Under the pieces are notes generated by a model. That model saw only the letters and a list, made by a program, of their open reading frames with translations. It searched no databases and was not told where the DNA came from. A DNA stretch of 64,000 nucleotides from Ascidia mentula (lineage: Eukaryota; Chordata; Ascidiacea; Phlebobranchia; Ascidiidae): positions 19,659,001-19,723,000 of the forward strand of contig OX387199.1 of NCBI GenBank assembly GCA_947561715.1, given 5' to 3'. Of this stretch, positions 39,301 through 51,019 are shown piece after piece (positions within the stretch are counted from its first letter, which is position 1; each line of letters opens with the position of its first letter). The translations under genes and the position numbers were made by a program.

Positions 39301-41449
39301 GTGTCTGCGAAAAAAAGCACCGAATGTCCAATGTTGTGGGTTCAAACCTCACCGCGGGAGCAATACTTGTTGGTCACGTACTTGACTATAACCCAAGGTT
39401 CAAGGATTTGCAACTTACCGGTTTTCGGCGACTTTTTACAGATCTTGAAAGAACTTCAACATCTGGAGGTTGAAGCAGACATTCGCAGAGCAGAAAACTT
39501 TCCGCGTGGTTTAGGCAGAGAGCGATATATTCGACACCGCGCGATCCGATTGGATTGTTGGAAATATCAATTAGCTTGATCTGTGACATATTTGTGACTT
39601 TATATTGAGATAATTATTGTTTCCAATGAACTTTATTGTAACCTAAACTATTCTAGGTATATGTCAAAAAAACACTACACAGTTCTAACCATGAGTCTTA
39701 CAGTATTGTTCTGGAATGAGGCAAAAAAACTAAGTGCAGAGTCTTTAAAAGAACAATTACCGGTTTCTTTAATTCCCTTAGCGCGTGACTAAGAATTCGG
39801 ATTTCTGCAGATTGAACGTTGCATCCAGGAATACAAAGTTGTTCAATGTTGGAAATACAGTCGGATTCGCATAGAGATCGTATTCCGACTGTGCCGATAA
39901 GATTTCCCGACAAATTGAGAAGATACAACTGTGTAAGAAACAAAATTATTGTTTACGAACAAGTACACAGACCTGTTTTTCTACCCTATTTTTTCTACCA
40001 AGAAAAATTAATTTCAAACAGTACTGTTGAAAGTATTATAATGCAGTGAAACTAATTTATTGGGAATTAAATAATTTTTTTATGTAATCTTCAACTCAAT
40101 ATGCTTAAACGTAATGTCAAGGTTTCTATGTGACATACTGGTCGCTGCAGACGTTTAATTGCTTCAGCAAGAATTTTGATGTATCTAGGTTGTAAATCAC
40201 AACAGATCAGAATCAACTGATTGATGTTGAACAGAGAGGTGGAAATAGAGTCAATGTCTTCCGGCCCGGTGATATGTTGCCGTATTTCCAAGAGCTCCAA
40301 CTAAGCAACAAACGACAAGAAATAATTGTTTACAAATCCAGGTAAACCCAAAATACAAACAACAGGGCGGTACCGGAGTTGTTCTCAGTCGAATGGCGTC
40401 AATAATTCGTGAATTTTCGTCGTTTTCGGCGGGTGAGAGCCATAACTTTTCCACAGTGGATGTGACTGAAGTTATTATATATTGCAGTTCTTCTTCGTCG
40501 AAACTTGCTTGCTGTTTGTGAAGCTCCCTAACCTATGTGTTAAAATGCGGTTACTATTTAGTAGCTTGACTGGCCTAAGCGAAAACAAGTATGCTATTTT
40601 TAAGAAACCCCTAAAGTTAATTGTGTACATAACCATATTGCAGTGTTCGCTGTAAATTAGTGTTCCCAACCGGTGGTACGCGAGCAACTTTCAGTAGTTT
40701 GCGGACATAGTTCGAATTTAAAGTGGTCTCAAAATATTTGTCACTTCATCCCCTAGGTTACTTTGTTACACTCAACTAGGTGGTTATACGCGTGGTACGC
40801 AACCACAAAAAGGTTGGGAATCACTGTCATAAGTGGTCGCTTGCAACAACAATTGTTTTTTTGAAGACATTTTTTCTCAGTAATAAGTTGTGTAAAATGA
40901 CATGGTTTTGTCAAAACCCATGGCTTCCAGTTTAAGCACAAAAGGGATTCAAAATGACCACTACCATCCCATCCCATGCCATTGGCCTTTGGCATTATAC
41001 GCAATTTATTACGCAAAATAGAATGTTTTGGTTGATCTTGGATTGATGGATCAACCCTTACCTGATGTTTTTTATCCAGCAGCTCGCATAGAAGTAGTTT
41101 CAACGCATCGTTTGTGAATGTACCCACAATGTCGATTGTCCAACTCCCTCCAACAGTCCGTATCTCGCGAATCAGGTTTTCCACGTGTTTTGGTTTGCCT
41201 GTCGTCGAAATTTTGCGCTGAATTCCATCGGGAGAATCGTTGTTGTAAACGCAGGCGTCTAAAAAAAAGAATTGTGAACGACAGCACGCACAATTCATTC
41301 GAAAACGGTTTTACGATTTTTATGTCAACCTTTTCCACGGTTGGTTTCACACGGGAATGCTTTCCACAAACGGAAAGTGATAATAAATTGTTTTTGGCGC
41401 CAGGACGATCCCAACACGGAAACAAATGGACATTTGGACAACCGACCAT
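36384..41449 (-). CDS. LRR-ZU5-UPA-like protein without NACHT or death domain
   Basis: Exons, 5' to 3' on the - strand: 41449-41353, 41258-41062, 40532-40374, 40300-40139, 39928-39761, 39580-39419, 38784-38623, 38401-38240, 38151-37999, 37928-37657, 37430-37235, 36509-36384. Phases agree throughout; 671 aa. Residues 99-423 are six exon-encoded modules of 53-56 aa. The best ones read 'LLRLDLSGNPIGWQGIQYL', i.e. ribonuclease-inhibitor/NLR-type leucine-rich repeats. Residues about 424-564 resemble ZU5: 'IGPLGGCIQIGGSTVTIP', 'LYPEGLNF', 'TADGKKWE'. Residues about 565-640 are UPA-like ('EINLSCFIFDDTKDAV'), then a basic tail. The nearest known arrangement is PIDD1 (LRR-ZU5-ZU5-UPA-death), but there is no death domain here and the repeats are of a different class. 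Residues 33-98 are unrecognised. The first exon was chosen for its ATGG context and matching phase and is tentative. Role unknown; possibly a cytosolic scaffold or sensor. Confidence 0.75.
38238..38239 (-). promoter_or_regulatory. GC-AG donor splice site after the last LRR exon
   Basis: On the - strand the exon ends CCACCAG and continues GCAAAG. Cutting here makes the exon exactly 54 codons in phase 0, the same size as its neighbours, and joins in frame to the ZU5 exon. No GT donor nearby gives a consistent phase. Confidence 0.7.
38240..40532 (-). repeat. Six exon-sized leucine-rich modules, one per exon, all phase 0
   Basis: Exons 40532-40374 (53 codons), 40300-40139 (54), 39928-39761 (56), 39580-39419 (54), 38784-38623 (54) and 38401-38240 (54). 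Each starts with L/I-x-x-[LI]-[DN]-[LI]-S-x-N-x-I-G, contains a central Cys-rich L-x-L-x-x-C half-repeat, and mostly ends in a basic residue plus Pro just before a donor. The first two modules are more diverged. The symmetric phase makes gain or loss of repeats by exon duplication easy. Confidence 0.85.
40658..40826. mobile_element. hAT-like MITE (~170 bp) in an intron of the LRR-ZU5 gene
   Basis: Left end TAGTGTTCCCAACC and right end GGTTGGGAATCACTG are inverted repeats with few differences. The CAGTG-type terminus and the subterminal GGTGGTACGC copies on both sides are typical of hAT-derived elements. There is no coding capacity. A clean 8-bp target duplication was not seen. Confidence 0.65.
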
Positions 41450-43634
41450 TGCTTTGCTATTTACCGCTTTACTCTGGACTTAATAAATCATTGTTTGCTC
41501 ACAAAACATTTGTTTTGTCAGATAGAGCGTTTGTCCGGCAATAGAGCTCTTGTTTACAATCAGAACGCACTTTCGTACACGCCCAGTGGTCATTCTGCTT
41601 TCACTTCATAAAATCTGACTTGATATAGAAGTGCGCAATGGTTAGGGTTATGGTTGACCGCGTTAATTTGCGGGAAAAAGTGGCCTTCGACTGATACTGT
41701 ATATTGATTGGTGATCAAAATAGTTCATGGGTTTTGGGTGAATAACTAAACAATACCAACGTCATTCACTACAATCTATGCGTTGTAATGTGGCTTTCGG
41801 ATAGAATGGCAAATGTTAACATTTTTAACGATGGAAAACGCAATTAAAGGCTTTGGGATGCAAATTGTCACACTACGAGCTATCTGGGTATACTAACAAA
41901 AGTATGGGGTCGTATCAAAACCATAGGAGCTGCTTTGAATGTTAATAATGCTGGATTTGCAATACAATATAAGGGCAAATGTTCATTTATGTCGCGAAAC
42001 ACTCACCAAATTCTTCCACTTTGGAGACCGAGGTTGTCTCATTATCAGAAAGTCCAATCCACTTTTCTGGCATTGTGTTTTGCTTCAGTGCTTCCCTATT
42101 ATTTTTCGCGGTTCCGCCTTGGATATTTTACCAAAAAGTTAAATGTTACCGCCTAACGTAAAATATATTGACACCATCCCCTGTTACAATGATTGTAAAG
42201 ACTTCGTCTCTTTTTCTTTGAAAACACTCTTTAATTACAGTGGCTTATTTGTTACGAAGTGGCGTTATATGTGAAGTCACATTATGTAGTCACCCTTGCC
42301 TAGATACACGTGCTCGTTGCTGAGCAATCTTATTCCATATTGTGTAACGTACGAAACATATTTCAAAAGTTTTCGTTGTATATAAGACCTCTAATTGCTT
42401 CCAATGTGGTATGATCGAAACATGAAATATGCACAACTGCCGATATTTATTCTGTACATCTTTACAATGTAAACACCTGTTGTTGCACAAGCTAAAATAA
42501 AGAGAACATTGCGCAGCACAAATTCAGCTTTAAAATGCCCTTGAAGCTGCGCCAATACAGCGCCCTTTAAACCTGCAGACAAACTAACCAAATTAACATT
42601 GCTGAGTGCTGGCTAAGTCTACTGGGTTTCCCCATGCATAGTTTGGTGCGCAGGAACGCCTGTGCCATTTCACAGTCAGGTGACGTCTGTCCGCAGCTCG
42701 TCAGGCGTTTACAAAGCACCGAGGCCTTGTTTGCTAAAACGCCTCACTGCACAACGCGTGTTGAAAACGATGTTGTCCTGGGCCACGAAATACCACCAGC
42801 CAGGCTGGCAACATCAACCGCCAATCACTTTGATCTCAAGTTATCCCCAAGAAAGATATCAACTTGTGATTTTGACCCCGGGTTACCTTTGTAGATAAGC
42901 GAAAGGTTTAACTTACCGCTTTCACATATTCTATCCTGTTTTGGTGAAATTTAACAAATGTTACAAACAGAGTAGGCTATGTAATGAAAACAGGTATTGC
43001 TTCATATGTACTATAAAATAAAACTTCCGCATTTTGGTTAAGACCAGGCTATTTCCTGAGCAATGACGTAATGTTTTGCAGCTAATAAAATGACCACGTA
43101 AAGGCAATAACAGGTAGTAGCACATGATCTGCCAATCCCCTAAGAATAGAAGCAAGTTGTTTCTCCAAACAAAGGGGCAATTATTCGACTGTTTGTCACT
43201 AAGTATGCAAATCCCAAATCGGGAAATTTGCCCGGGGCAGCTTAAAAGTGCTTCAAGTGGTCGATCAACGATTGCATCAAGGCCTCTATTGATACTGTAT
43301 GCTAATCGCAAGGATATCTGCGGCCGAACAAGTGATTCACCGCCGGTATAATTCCTTATATAAGTCCGCCTAATGTATGAAGATTTATTCGCATTCGAAT
43401 GAGCTGTTGAATGAGTGTGGTTTTTACTTCAGTATAGTTGCTTCTGTGCATTTGGCCGACGAATGTGAAATGTTAGCGAGTAAATTGCGAATAGTTCACC
43501 TATAGGTTGTAAAACATATGTTTACGTCATAACCGATGTTAAACTTATCACAAAGTTCGTTTCAATGCATGTTTGACTTTGTGTAGTTAATATAGTAGAA
43601 GTTATTTTTATCTAAAGCCGTTTATATATCTACA
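41450..43634. other. Divergent intergenic region between LRR-ZU5 (-) and the lectin gene (+)
   Basis: About 2.2 kb with no convincing coding sequence; the small ORFs here have no recognisable features. A TATATAAG at about 43357 and a TATATA at about 43625 are candidate core-promoter elements for the downstream gene. The promoter of LRR-ZU5 should lie at the left end. Confidence 0.45.
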
Positions 43635-43635
43635 G
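43634..43635 (+). promoter_or_regulatory. Acceptor-like site 19 bases before the lectin-gene ATG
   Basis: A pyrimidine-poor but acceptor-like ATCTACAG ends at 43635, 19 bases before the start codon. Ciona trans-splices a short leader to many mRNAs close to the ATG, so this is a candidate trans-splice site. An untranslated upstream exon would explain it equally well. Confidence 0.35.
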
Positions 43636-43654
43636 CGCCAGTTACACTAAAACA

Positions 43655-46406
43655 ATGTTTCAATATTCTCTCGTCGTCGTCTGCTGTTTGTTCGGAGTTC
43701 TTCACTCGGTGACGTCATCACAATGCCGACTGACCACCGAAACCACCTCGGTGTGTGAGCCCCAATCGGCCCCAGGGGAAGTACCTGACCCCGCTGCGGA
43801 CCTGAAGCAGTTTAAGATGGGCGTATTGAACTCGCTTGCTCGTAAGTAACTCAATACTCCTATGGTTATCCTAATCGGAACAACATATCATGATATCGCC
43901 CAATCCCACCTAAGAGTCTGCGTTACACCGAACTGTATATTGCAGTCATGTAGTTTTTTACCGATTGAACAATTCAATCATGATTTAGTCTCGATTTTTG
44001 ATGCTTGGGAGTGCGATTATTATATGAATTGATAGTTAATGAAACGATATTTCAGACATGCCGTTTTTTTCGAACTAATGTTTGTTTTTGTGCAGAGATT
44101 AACGCAAGCTTGAAGGAGGTTTCAGACAAATTGATTGCGAAACTTGACGAAGCAATTGACAGTAAGTTTGTAAACATGTATATGTTGAGTAAAATATATA
44201 GGATTCATTTCAATTTATTTTGTATCCAAGAATGGATCTTAAAATATGACAAAACTAAATGTTACCACTGTTGTGTTTGCAATTGAATTCAATGCTATAT
44301 GACCGAGCTATATGATACTTTTATAATTTCGAAAATAATCTGTTTTAGAACTGAAAGAATCTAATGATGACTCGGACGAACCAGGTAAATATTATTTGAT
44401 TGTTGGGCGAATTGCTTACTTGTTTTCATGTTTTTTTTTTTGTTAATCACATCTTCCCACTGCTGTATATATGCTTGAACCAAGCTACCCTAGCAGACTG
44501 TCGGTTGACAAATGCATCGGTAGTTTTTGTGCAAAGCTGAAAATGCGAATTAAACAGTGCATCCATAGATGTTTTTTTCAGAAAAATATATTTTTTCTGA
44601 CTCTGTAGGTGAAATATGTTTTTGTCAAAATTTCAATTTATTTTTTAGAATATGAAAACGCCAACAATGCGTGCTCGGACTTTACACAAGACGGAAAGTT
44701 TAATCTAACTTCTGGAGTTGAAGTTTTGTGCTCAGGCGGTTGGACGGTAGGAAACAAATCTGCTCAACTATAACACCCAATTTCCCTGCTCTGTATTTAC
44801 ACCATGCATGGTACATGTATTAAGACCGGTGGTACTTAAACTTTTTCGCGTGCTACGCACTGGGAAAGATTCACCAATTATTAATTTATCACGCGAATCG
44901 TCGCAGAAGGCTGACTTAAGATATTATTTGCCTCCAGTTTTCTTGTAAGTTATTACATGCACGACGCACTTGAAAACTTAAAAAAAAATAAACGCACTTG
45001 CGGACGTCGCAATGCACAGTTTGAGAACCTATAGGGAATAAACCATAATGCACTTAAAAATTCCCAATCTAAACATATTCAAAGGTTATCTTCTGAAGCC
45101 TAAAGAACAACAGATTTGCACAAAATATCACAATATTGGTTTTCTTAGGTGATCCAACGAAGATGGAGCGGCAACGTGAATTTTAAAGCTAGAACATGGG
45201 ATGAATATAAAAACGGATTTGGAGATTTGAGCTCCGAGTTTTGGTGGGGTAAGTCACTTTAGTTTGTCCGCTATATCTTCAATACTTGCTTGTTCAATAC
45301 TCGGCTTATTTTGTGTATACGATTGCTGACTTAAAGCAAACGTTTGGAAAGTGTGAATGGATTCGTGCCCAGAAGAGCTTAATTCAAATGCAAACAACTC
45401 CAAAATTTTTAAAAAAAAATTTTGGGATCGGGAAAAATACCAAAAATCACTATGGCCTTCAGTAGGTGATAATAATTTTATTCTTAGGTCTTGAAAACTT
45501 GCACAGGATGACGAAGAATGGTGGATGCCGCCTGAACCTTGAAATCTGGTTTCCTGATGCCAACCCAGCATACAGTTCGGCTGACTATGGGTACTAACAG
45601 ATAAACTAATTTGTTCGTGTAGTTAATTATATAATGGACAAAGGAGCAGGTGTCACATTGTTATTTGAATTTAAAAGCCCCAATTTCAACTTTAAAGTCA
45701 GTTACAGACGTGAAAAACAATAGAAGTTTAATATAAAGCCTTGTCGTTCAACCTAGCCTAAAAACTGTTCTCTATCGCAGAACATTTCAAGTTGCAAACG
45801 AATCAGAACTCTACCGTCTCCAAGTGTCGGGTTACAGTGGTAACGCAGGAGACAGTCTGACACCAGCAAACGACCCGACCAAAGACGTTAACGGAATGTA
45901 TTTCTCTACCCCTGATTCAGACAACGACAAGTAAGCACCACGTGATGCTACAAGTACATTTCTGTTGTCAAAATAACTTGGGACAAAATCCAATCAAGAA
46001 CGATACGCCCTACTTTGTGACAACTACACTCAAAGCTAGACACACAATAAGAAATTATTGGTGATGAGCCCTTGCATGCATGAAATCTTCATTTTTTGTA
46101 TTGTTAGTGTACAATCAGGTTGTTTCACATGCAAAAATCTTATGCTGTCAGTTCGAAAGAAAAGTTTTCACATTTTGGAACTCAATTTTAACTAAATAAG
46201 CGATTTTTGTCCTTTTTAATTTCAGTTGGTTGTCGGGAAACTGTGCTGAAATGTACGGGGGATTTTGGCACAACTCCTGCACTTACGCTCGCCTCAACGC
46301 GGACTGGAACCCACAATCTTCTGCCCAGAACACGATCAGTTGGTTCAAACGTTTGGACACCTGGGGAGGAATAGATACAACTGATGTGAGAGTCAGATGT
46401 GACTGA
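43655..46406 (+). CDS. Secreted fibrinogen-related domain (ficolin-like) protein
   Basis: Exons: 43655-43841, 44096-44161, 44349-44384, 44649-44746, 45149-45248, 45488-45590, 45781-45930, 46226-46406 (TGA 46404-46406). The total is 921 nt, 306 aa, all phases consistent. Residues 1-22 form a signal peptide (hydrophobic VVVCCLFGVL). Residues about 65-90 are a short heptad-like helix ('NASLKEVSDKLIAKLDEAID') likely to oligomerise. Residues about 104-306 are the fibrinogen C-terminal domain: 'GGWTVIQRRW', 'WDEYKNGFGDLSSEFWWG', 'MYFSTPDSDNDNW' (the Asp-rich calcium site) and 'NCAEMYGGFWHNSC'. In the family such proteins bind acetylated sugars or other surface patterns outside the cell and serve in innate recognition. 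No collagen stretch is present, so it is not a classical ficolin; ligand unknown. Confidence 0.93.
44822..45034. repeat. Possible degenerate MITE in a lectin-gene intron
   Basis: Left side contains ACCGGTGGTACTTAAAC; right side ends CAGTTTGAGAACCT. The internal CGCGTGCTACGCACTGGG resembles the GGTGGTACGC motif of the hAT-like element at 40658-40826. The inverted ends are imperfect, so this call is tentative. Confidence 0.35.
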
Positions 46407-47152
46407 TGTGTTTCCGTGTCTTTAAGAAACCTTTCCTTATGATCAATGGACAAGTTCTATAATACATTTTCCGCATGAAAATCTTGTATTTGTTTTCTTG
46501 GACAAGTATAGTTGCCAGAGTCAGTTTTCGCAAGTTTGCCTGATTTCACCACATTTAACGGATAAAAGTCCCCCAGTTTCGTTTCTTTTTGAGGCTCCTT
46601 GTTTCCAAAAATAAGTGGCAAAAGTCGCGACTGGTGTTGTAGTGCAGTCGACATAGTATACATACGTACGGCTCGTAACCCCATGACAATAGTAAAATGC
46701 TGCTCCTAGTTAAGTAACACATGTCTTATTCCTTTTTTAAACTGTCAAATGTCTGAAGTACGTCGTGAGGTATCCTGCGTTGTTTGCTGCAGCCCGCCAA
46801 ACACGCATTCTAAAACAAATTAGTTCTAAAATAGTCAAATATGCAGGAGTGTTAGTATGTGTTACCATCACAAGATTCCATATTGTCAATTGGTTTGTTC
46901 TGTGATATAAAGAAATTTCAATATTACAGTTTGACTACAATATTGTTTTATCGTTCCGGTTGATTTATTTTACGCAACCGCACGTGACTTTACAAAACAT
47001 CAGCATTAAATGGAATCGGATTTCGCTGTGTTGGTAGTTGGTACCTGTCGTGAAATTCAACAAAACATTTACTGGTTCCGACGCATGAAATGAACTAATT
47101 GCATAGTTTCAGAAAGTATTGAAGTGTCTAAATAAATAAAACACATTAAGTA
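46407..47152. other. Short gap between the lectin gene and IGF2R
   Basis: No coding sequence seen. Overlapping AATAAA motifs at 47131-47140 lie just before the IGF2R start codon, and an AG ends two bases before that ATG (47149-47150). These could be the 3' signal of the upstream gene and a trans-splice acceptor of the downstream one, or chance in AT-rich DNA. Confidence 0.4.
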
Positions 47153-50100
47153 ATGCGGTTGCTCTTGCTTATCTCGTTGCTAAGTATCGTTAACGCCGGT
47201 GAAGTCTTCCAAAGTTGCAGTAACGTACACGGAAGAAATCTGACAGATTTACAAGGGTAATATGTGTTATAACTTAAATCCACATGTGTTTTACATGTAG
47301 AGTGGCAATACACGGGACACGGGCTATTTTTGTTTGTGGCAAAGTTTTGGAGGAAAAATATTAACGAATATAGGCTAAATCAAAAAAATATAATTATAGT
47401 GTTGATTTACAAGTGACGGAATTATATTAGCTTATGAATAACTTGTGCCACAGAACTTCCTAAACTGCTTTGGGAAAACAGCTTTAAATAATCGCAATGT
47501 TTTTTGTGTGATGTTTTTAGTGTTTGGGAAGTACATCAGAACAACAATGACAGTTCTACATCAGTTTATTACATAAGTCTTTGCAATTCTTTGCCAAACT
47601 CTATTTGCGATGGAGGAAGCACAGTTTGTAAAAAACAACAATCCACAGGTATTTTATTTTCATCCGTAACTTTCTTTTCAAAATAATTATTTAAACTCTC
47701 TTATTTTTGTGGCATTAAGACCACACCTAAATGTTATTTTTTTGCACATTTAACTTTATGAACTTTGCAACACACTATTCAACAAACTTGTAATCCTGGA
47801 AACAAAAAAACTGGCCCATATGTAGAAAATATGTCTATGTTTTCGGTGTCCTTTTTTGTTCTCAGAATTATCACCTAATGAGTTACATGTAATTTATTGT
47901 ATCATAGACATGTGTGTTTTTTATATTTTTGTACAATATATTCTGCAACACTTAGCCCATCCATTGATTGTTTGTCTTTTCAGGGTTGTCATTCGGTAAG
48001 TTTGATAAACCCCCTGACATAGCGGCAGCTTCTGAAACAGCAGTTTCCTTCTACCTGGAGTACAACACAACAAGAAACTGTACCACAAGGAATGGTGTGT
48101 CCTATTCATACAGAAGCAGCATCACATTTGAATGCTCAACAACACTGGTATGTCCTGAAGTAGCTCTGCATTTAGATCTTTTAATTTTAAGTTTTCAAAC
48201 TTCCTCATACAACAAGTGTTGTCATTTTAGGATTTGCTTAGTCATCCGAACACTCAATTACTCAAGTTTAACCTCAGTTCTCTATATATATACTATTAAG
48301 CAGGCATTATATCACCAATTGCTTTGGGTATTGAAGTGGTGGCCAATTTTTTTTTACTTTTAACTCAGATTGTGCCCCAACTTTCACTACCATCATTTAT
48401 TTTAAATTTGTTTACTTAATTAGAATAAATTTTAATAAAACTCACAGGCATGCTTTACCTTTTATTATCTCTGGGGTCTAGGGTGCCATGTTTAAATGTG
48501 CAATGTGCCACTTTTGGGGCATGCCTGATAGTTTGGCCACCCTTGGGGTATGGCATAATGAACATAGTATTTAATGACAATGTTTTCTGGAACAAAGTTT
48601 AAAACTTAATTGCCGTTGAGCATTTAGGCTAGTGGACTTAAATAAATTTGTTTTGGAACAACGTAGGGCTCTCCAGAGGTAATATCATCAGATGAATGCA
48701 GTGTTGATTTTCTGTGGGAAACTAGCAAAGTTTGTCGGCCTTCAGAGTATGATGCTATCAAAGAAGTTCGATGTTATGGATATGATTCAAACGACAAAAA
48801 GCGGGACCTGAATAGTTTAATAAAACAGGTTTGTTCCAAATAACATACAATGGTTTTTTATACAACTAATTTTAAATAGCACATTTTTAACTTACATGCA
48901 ATTCCTGCACTCGTTGCTATGAGTTTAATTCATCAAACAATTGTATTTCTATATTTCTTTCAAAAATAAAGTTTGAAATCTATTGAATGGTTACATATTT
49001 TTTAACAGTAAAACTTGAAATAAGTTCGTTTACAATTTAAATCAGTCATCCATTTTTCTTCTCTTCAGATGGGTGGGTACTTTGTCACTGACCCTAATTC
49101 CAATGAAAAAACCACCGATGGACTGTACATTAATGTCTGCAGAGACATAAAATCTGTAAGAGGTGATAAAGTTTTTTCTGTGCTGGGAAATTGTCCCAGT
49201 GGCTCTGCAGCCTGTCTTGTCAAGGGAGGTCATTCTTACTCGCTGGGTGTTCCTGGGTCTGAAGTCAATGTCACTAAACAGAACAGGTAAACGCAATGTG
49301 GGCAAGATATGTATAATATTTTGTGGTGCAGTGTATTCAAATTGTTGTGGTAGTGTGTCAAAAAGCTGTGTATAATATGCATATACATATATTGACAAGC
49401 TATAAATGCACAATATAATGCTTAAAAGGCAAAATAATACAAACAAAATTATTCCTAGCAACTGTGGTTAGGTCTCTGGCCTTTGTCAGTATTTATGTAA
49501 CTAATTTCTGGCCACCCAGCAAAACTTTTTAAGGGTTTCACCAGATTGTTGTGTTTAGGTTGGTTCTTGCCTATCAATTCAGCCCACAACCGGGAAATAC
49601 GAAACCGCCAGAATGTGGAAGTTTTACGCCACAAGTGATCGTGACATTTGTGTGTCCTGGCAATACCCGTGGAGGCAGCAAGTAAGTACAGTAAAACATG
49701 CTGTAATGTGACAGTCAGTACACATGCTATGTAGCATCACTGTGTAAAAATCTGCACTGCTGTGAACCTTTAATTGTAAAAACCCCTAAACAGGAAATTG
49801 TAGCTTAATCCGAAAAACAGACAGAACATGTTTCAATTGTTTGCTATTATCTTGTGTTTGTTTATCATGCATGAGGTGATAACATGCAAGATGCTTAGGA
49901 ACACAACTCACGGGTTTTCTCATAATGCTGAGTATAAATAGACTGGCCCATATTGCTGTTAACACTGTCATGTTAAAGACGTTTCGACAAAAACTTTTGT
50001 CATCATCAGTTTGACTGACGCGATTGGTAGAGCTCCATCAATATAAGGAGCTGACCTGACCGACGTCACAGTTTTTGTCGAAACGTCTTTAACATGACAG

Positions 50101-51019
50101 TGTTAACAGTAATATGGGCCAGTCTATTTATACTCGTGCAAGATGCTGTTTTTTGTTTTACTGATAAAGCCTTTTTCAGTTTTTTTTTCAGTAAACTTTT
50201 TAGCAATAATTGTTCCTTTGGTTTTTGGCCATAACTGAGTCACTAGGTCATGTGGTTGGCTGTGCGCCATGTGACACATGTGACATGGCATACATTTTCC
50301 TCTGTACATATTGTTGCTCACATTGCATTTGTCAATCTGATATGTTGAAAAAATCTTTCAAGTAACACAAGCACCAATTAGTATAAATCAAACATTCTTG
50401 CGTGCGTTTATTGAGTGGTGCAAACTGCAGGAAGATTGTAAGTCCTGTATTGCAACATTTTTATACAGGAAGCCATATTAAATCAGACAACAATGCACCG
50501 GTTGCAGCACACACACTATTCAACCTGCATATGAAACCTCATTGATATCTTGGTGCATATGCTCCAAAACCATTTTTTTATGTCTTACAGTGTTATGTGG
50601 ATAGGATTTTTCATTTTTTTGGATGTTTATCATGTCAAGTCAACTTTGCTTTCTATTTTTGCCTTTTTTTAATTTTGTTTAAGAAACTGGGCTTATGACC
50701 AGCACTAAAGTGTCAAACTGTTCCATCTTCGTTGTTGTAACAGTGATCCTGAAAACTAAAACAATTACCTTGGTGTTAATGGATTATGTAACTCCTTCGC
50801 AATTTAACGTTCTGCTCAATCTTTGAATTTTTAGAAAATGTCGTTCACGGATACAAACCAATACTTCTTGAATTAGTATTTAAATTTGAACTGATGCATT
50901 ATATACTATTCTCACATATGTTTATAACAAGGTTTATGTTTTTATATAGACCACCAATATTGACCAGTACATTAAACTGTCAGTACACCATCGAGTGGTG
51001 GACAGAGGCTGCTTGTCCT
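47153..51019 (+). other. IGF2R signal peptide and CIMR repeats 1-2
   Basis: Repeat 1 begins right after the signal peptide and keeps the second-half Arg ('YRSSITFEC') but has Lys where a sugar-binding Gln would be ('TVCKKQQ') and no matching Glu/Tyr pair. Repeat 2 ('GLYINVC', 'GSAACLVKGG', 'VIVTFVC', closing 'CQYTIEWWTEAACP') lacks the binding set too. Neither is expected to bind mannose 6-phosphate by this reading. Confidence 0.8.

Noticed and set aside
42634..42898. Two overlapping + strand ORFs of 78-86 aa between the LRR-ZU5 and lectin genes
   Set aside because: No recognisable motif, no supporting splice chain and overlapping frames without preference.
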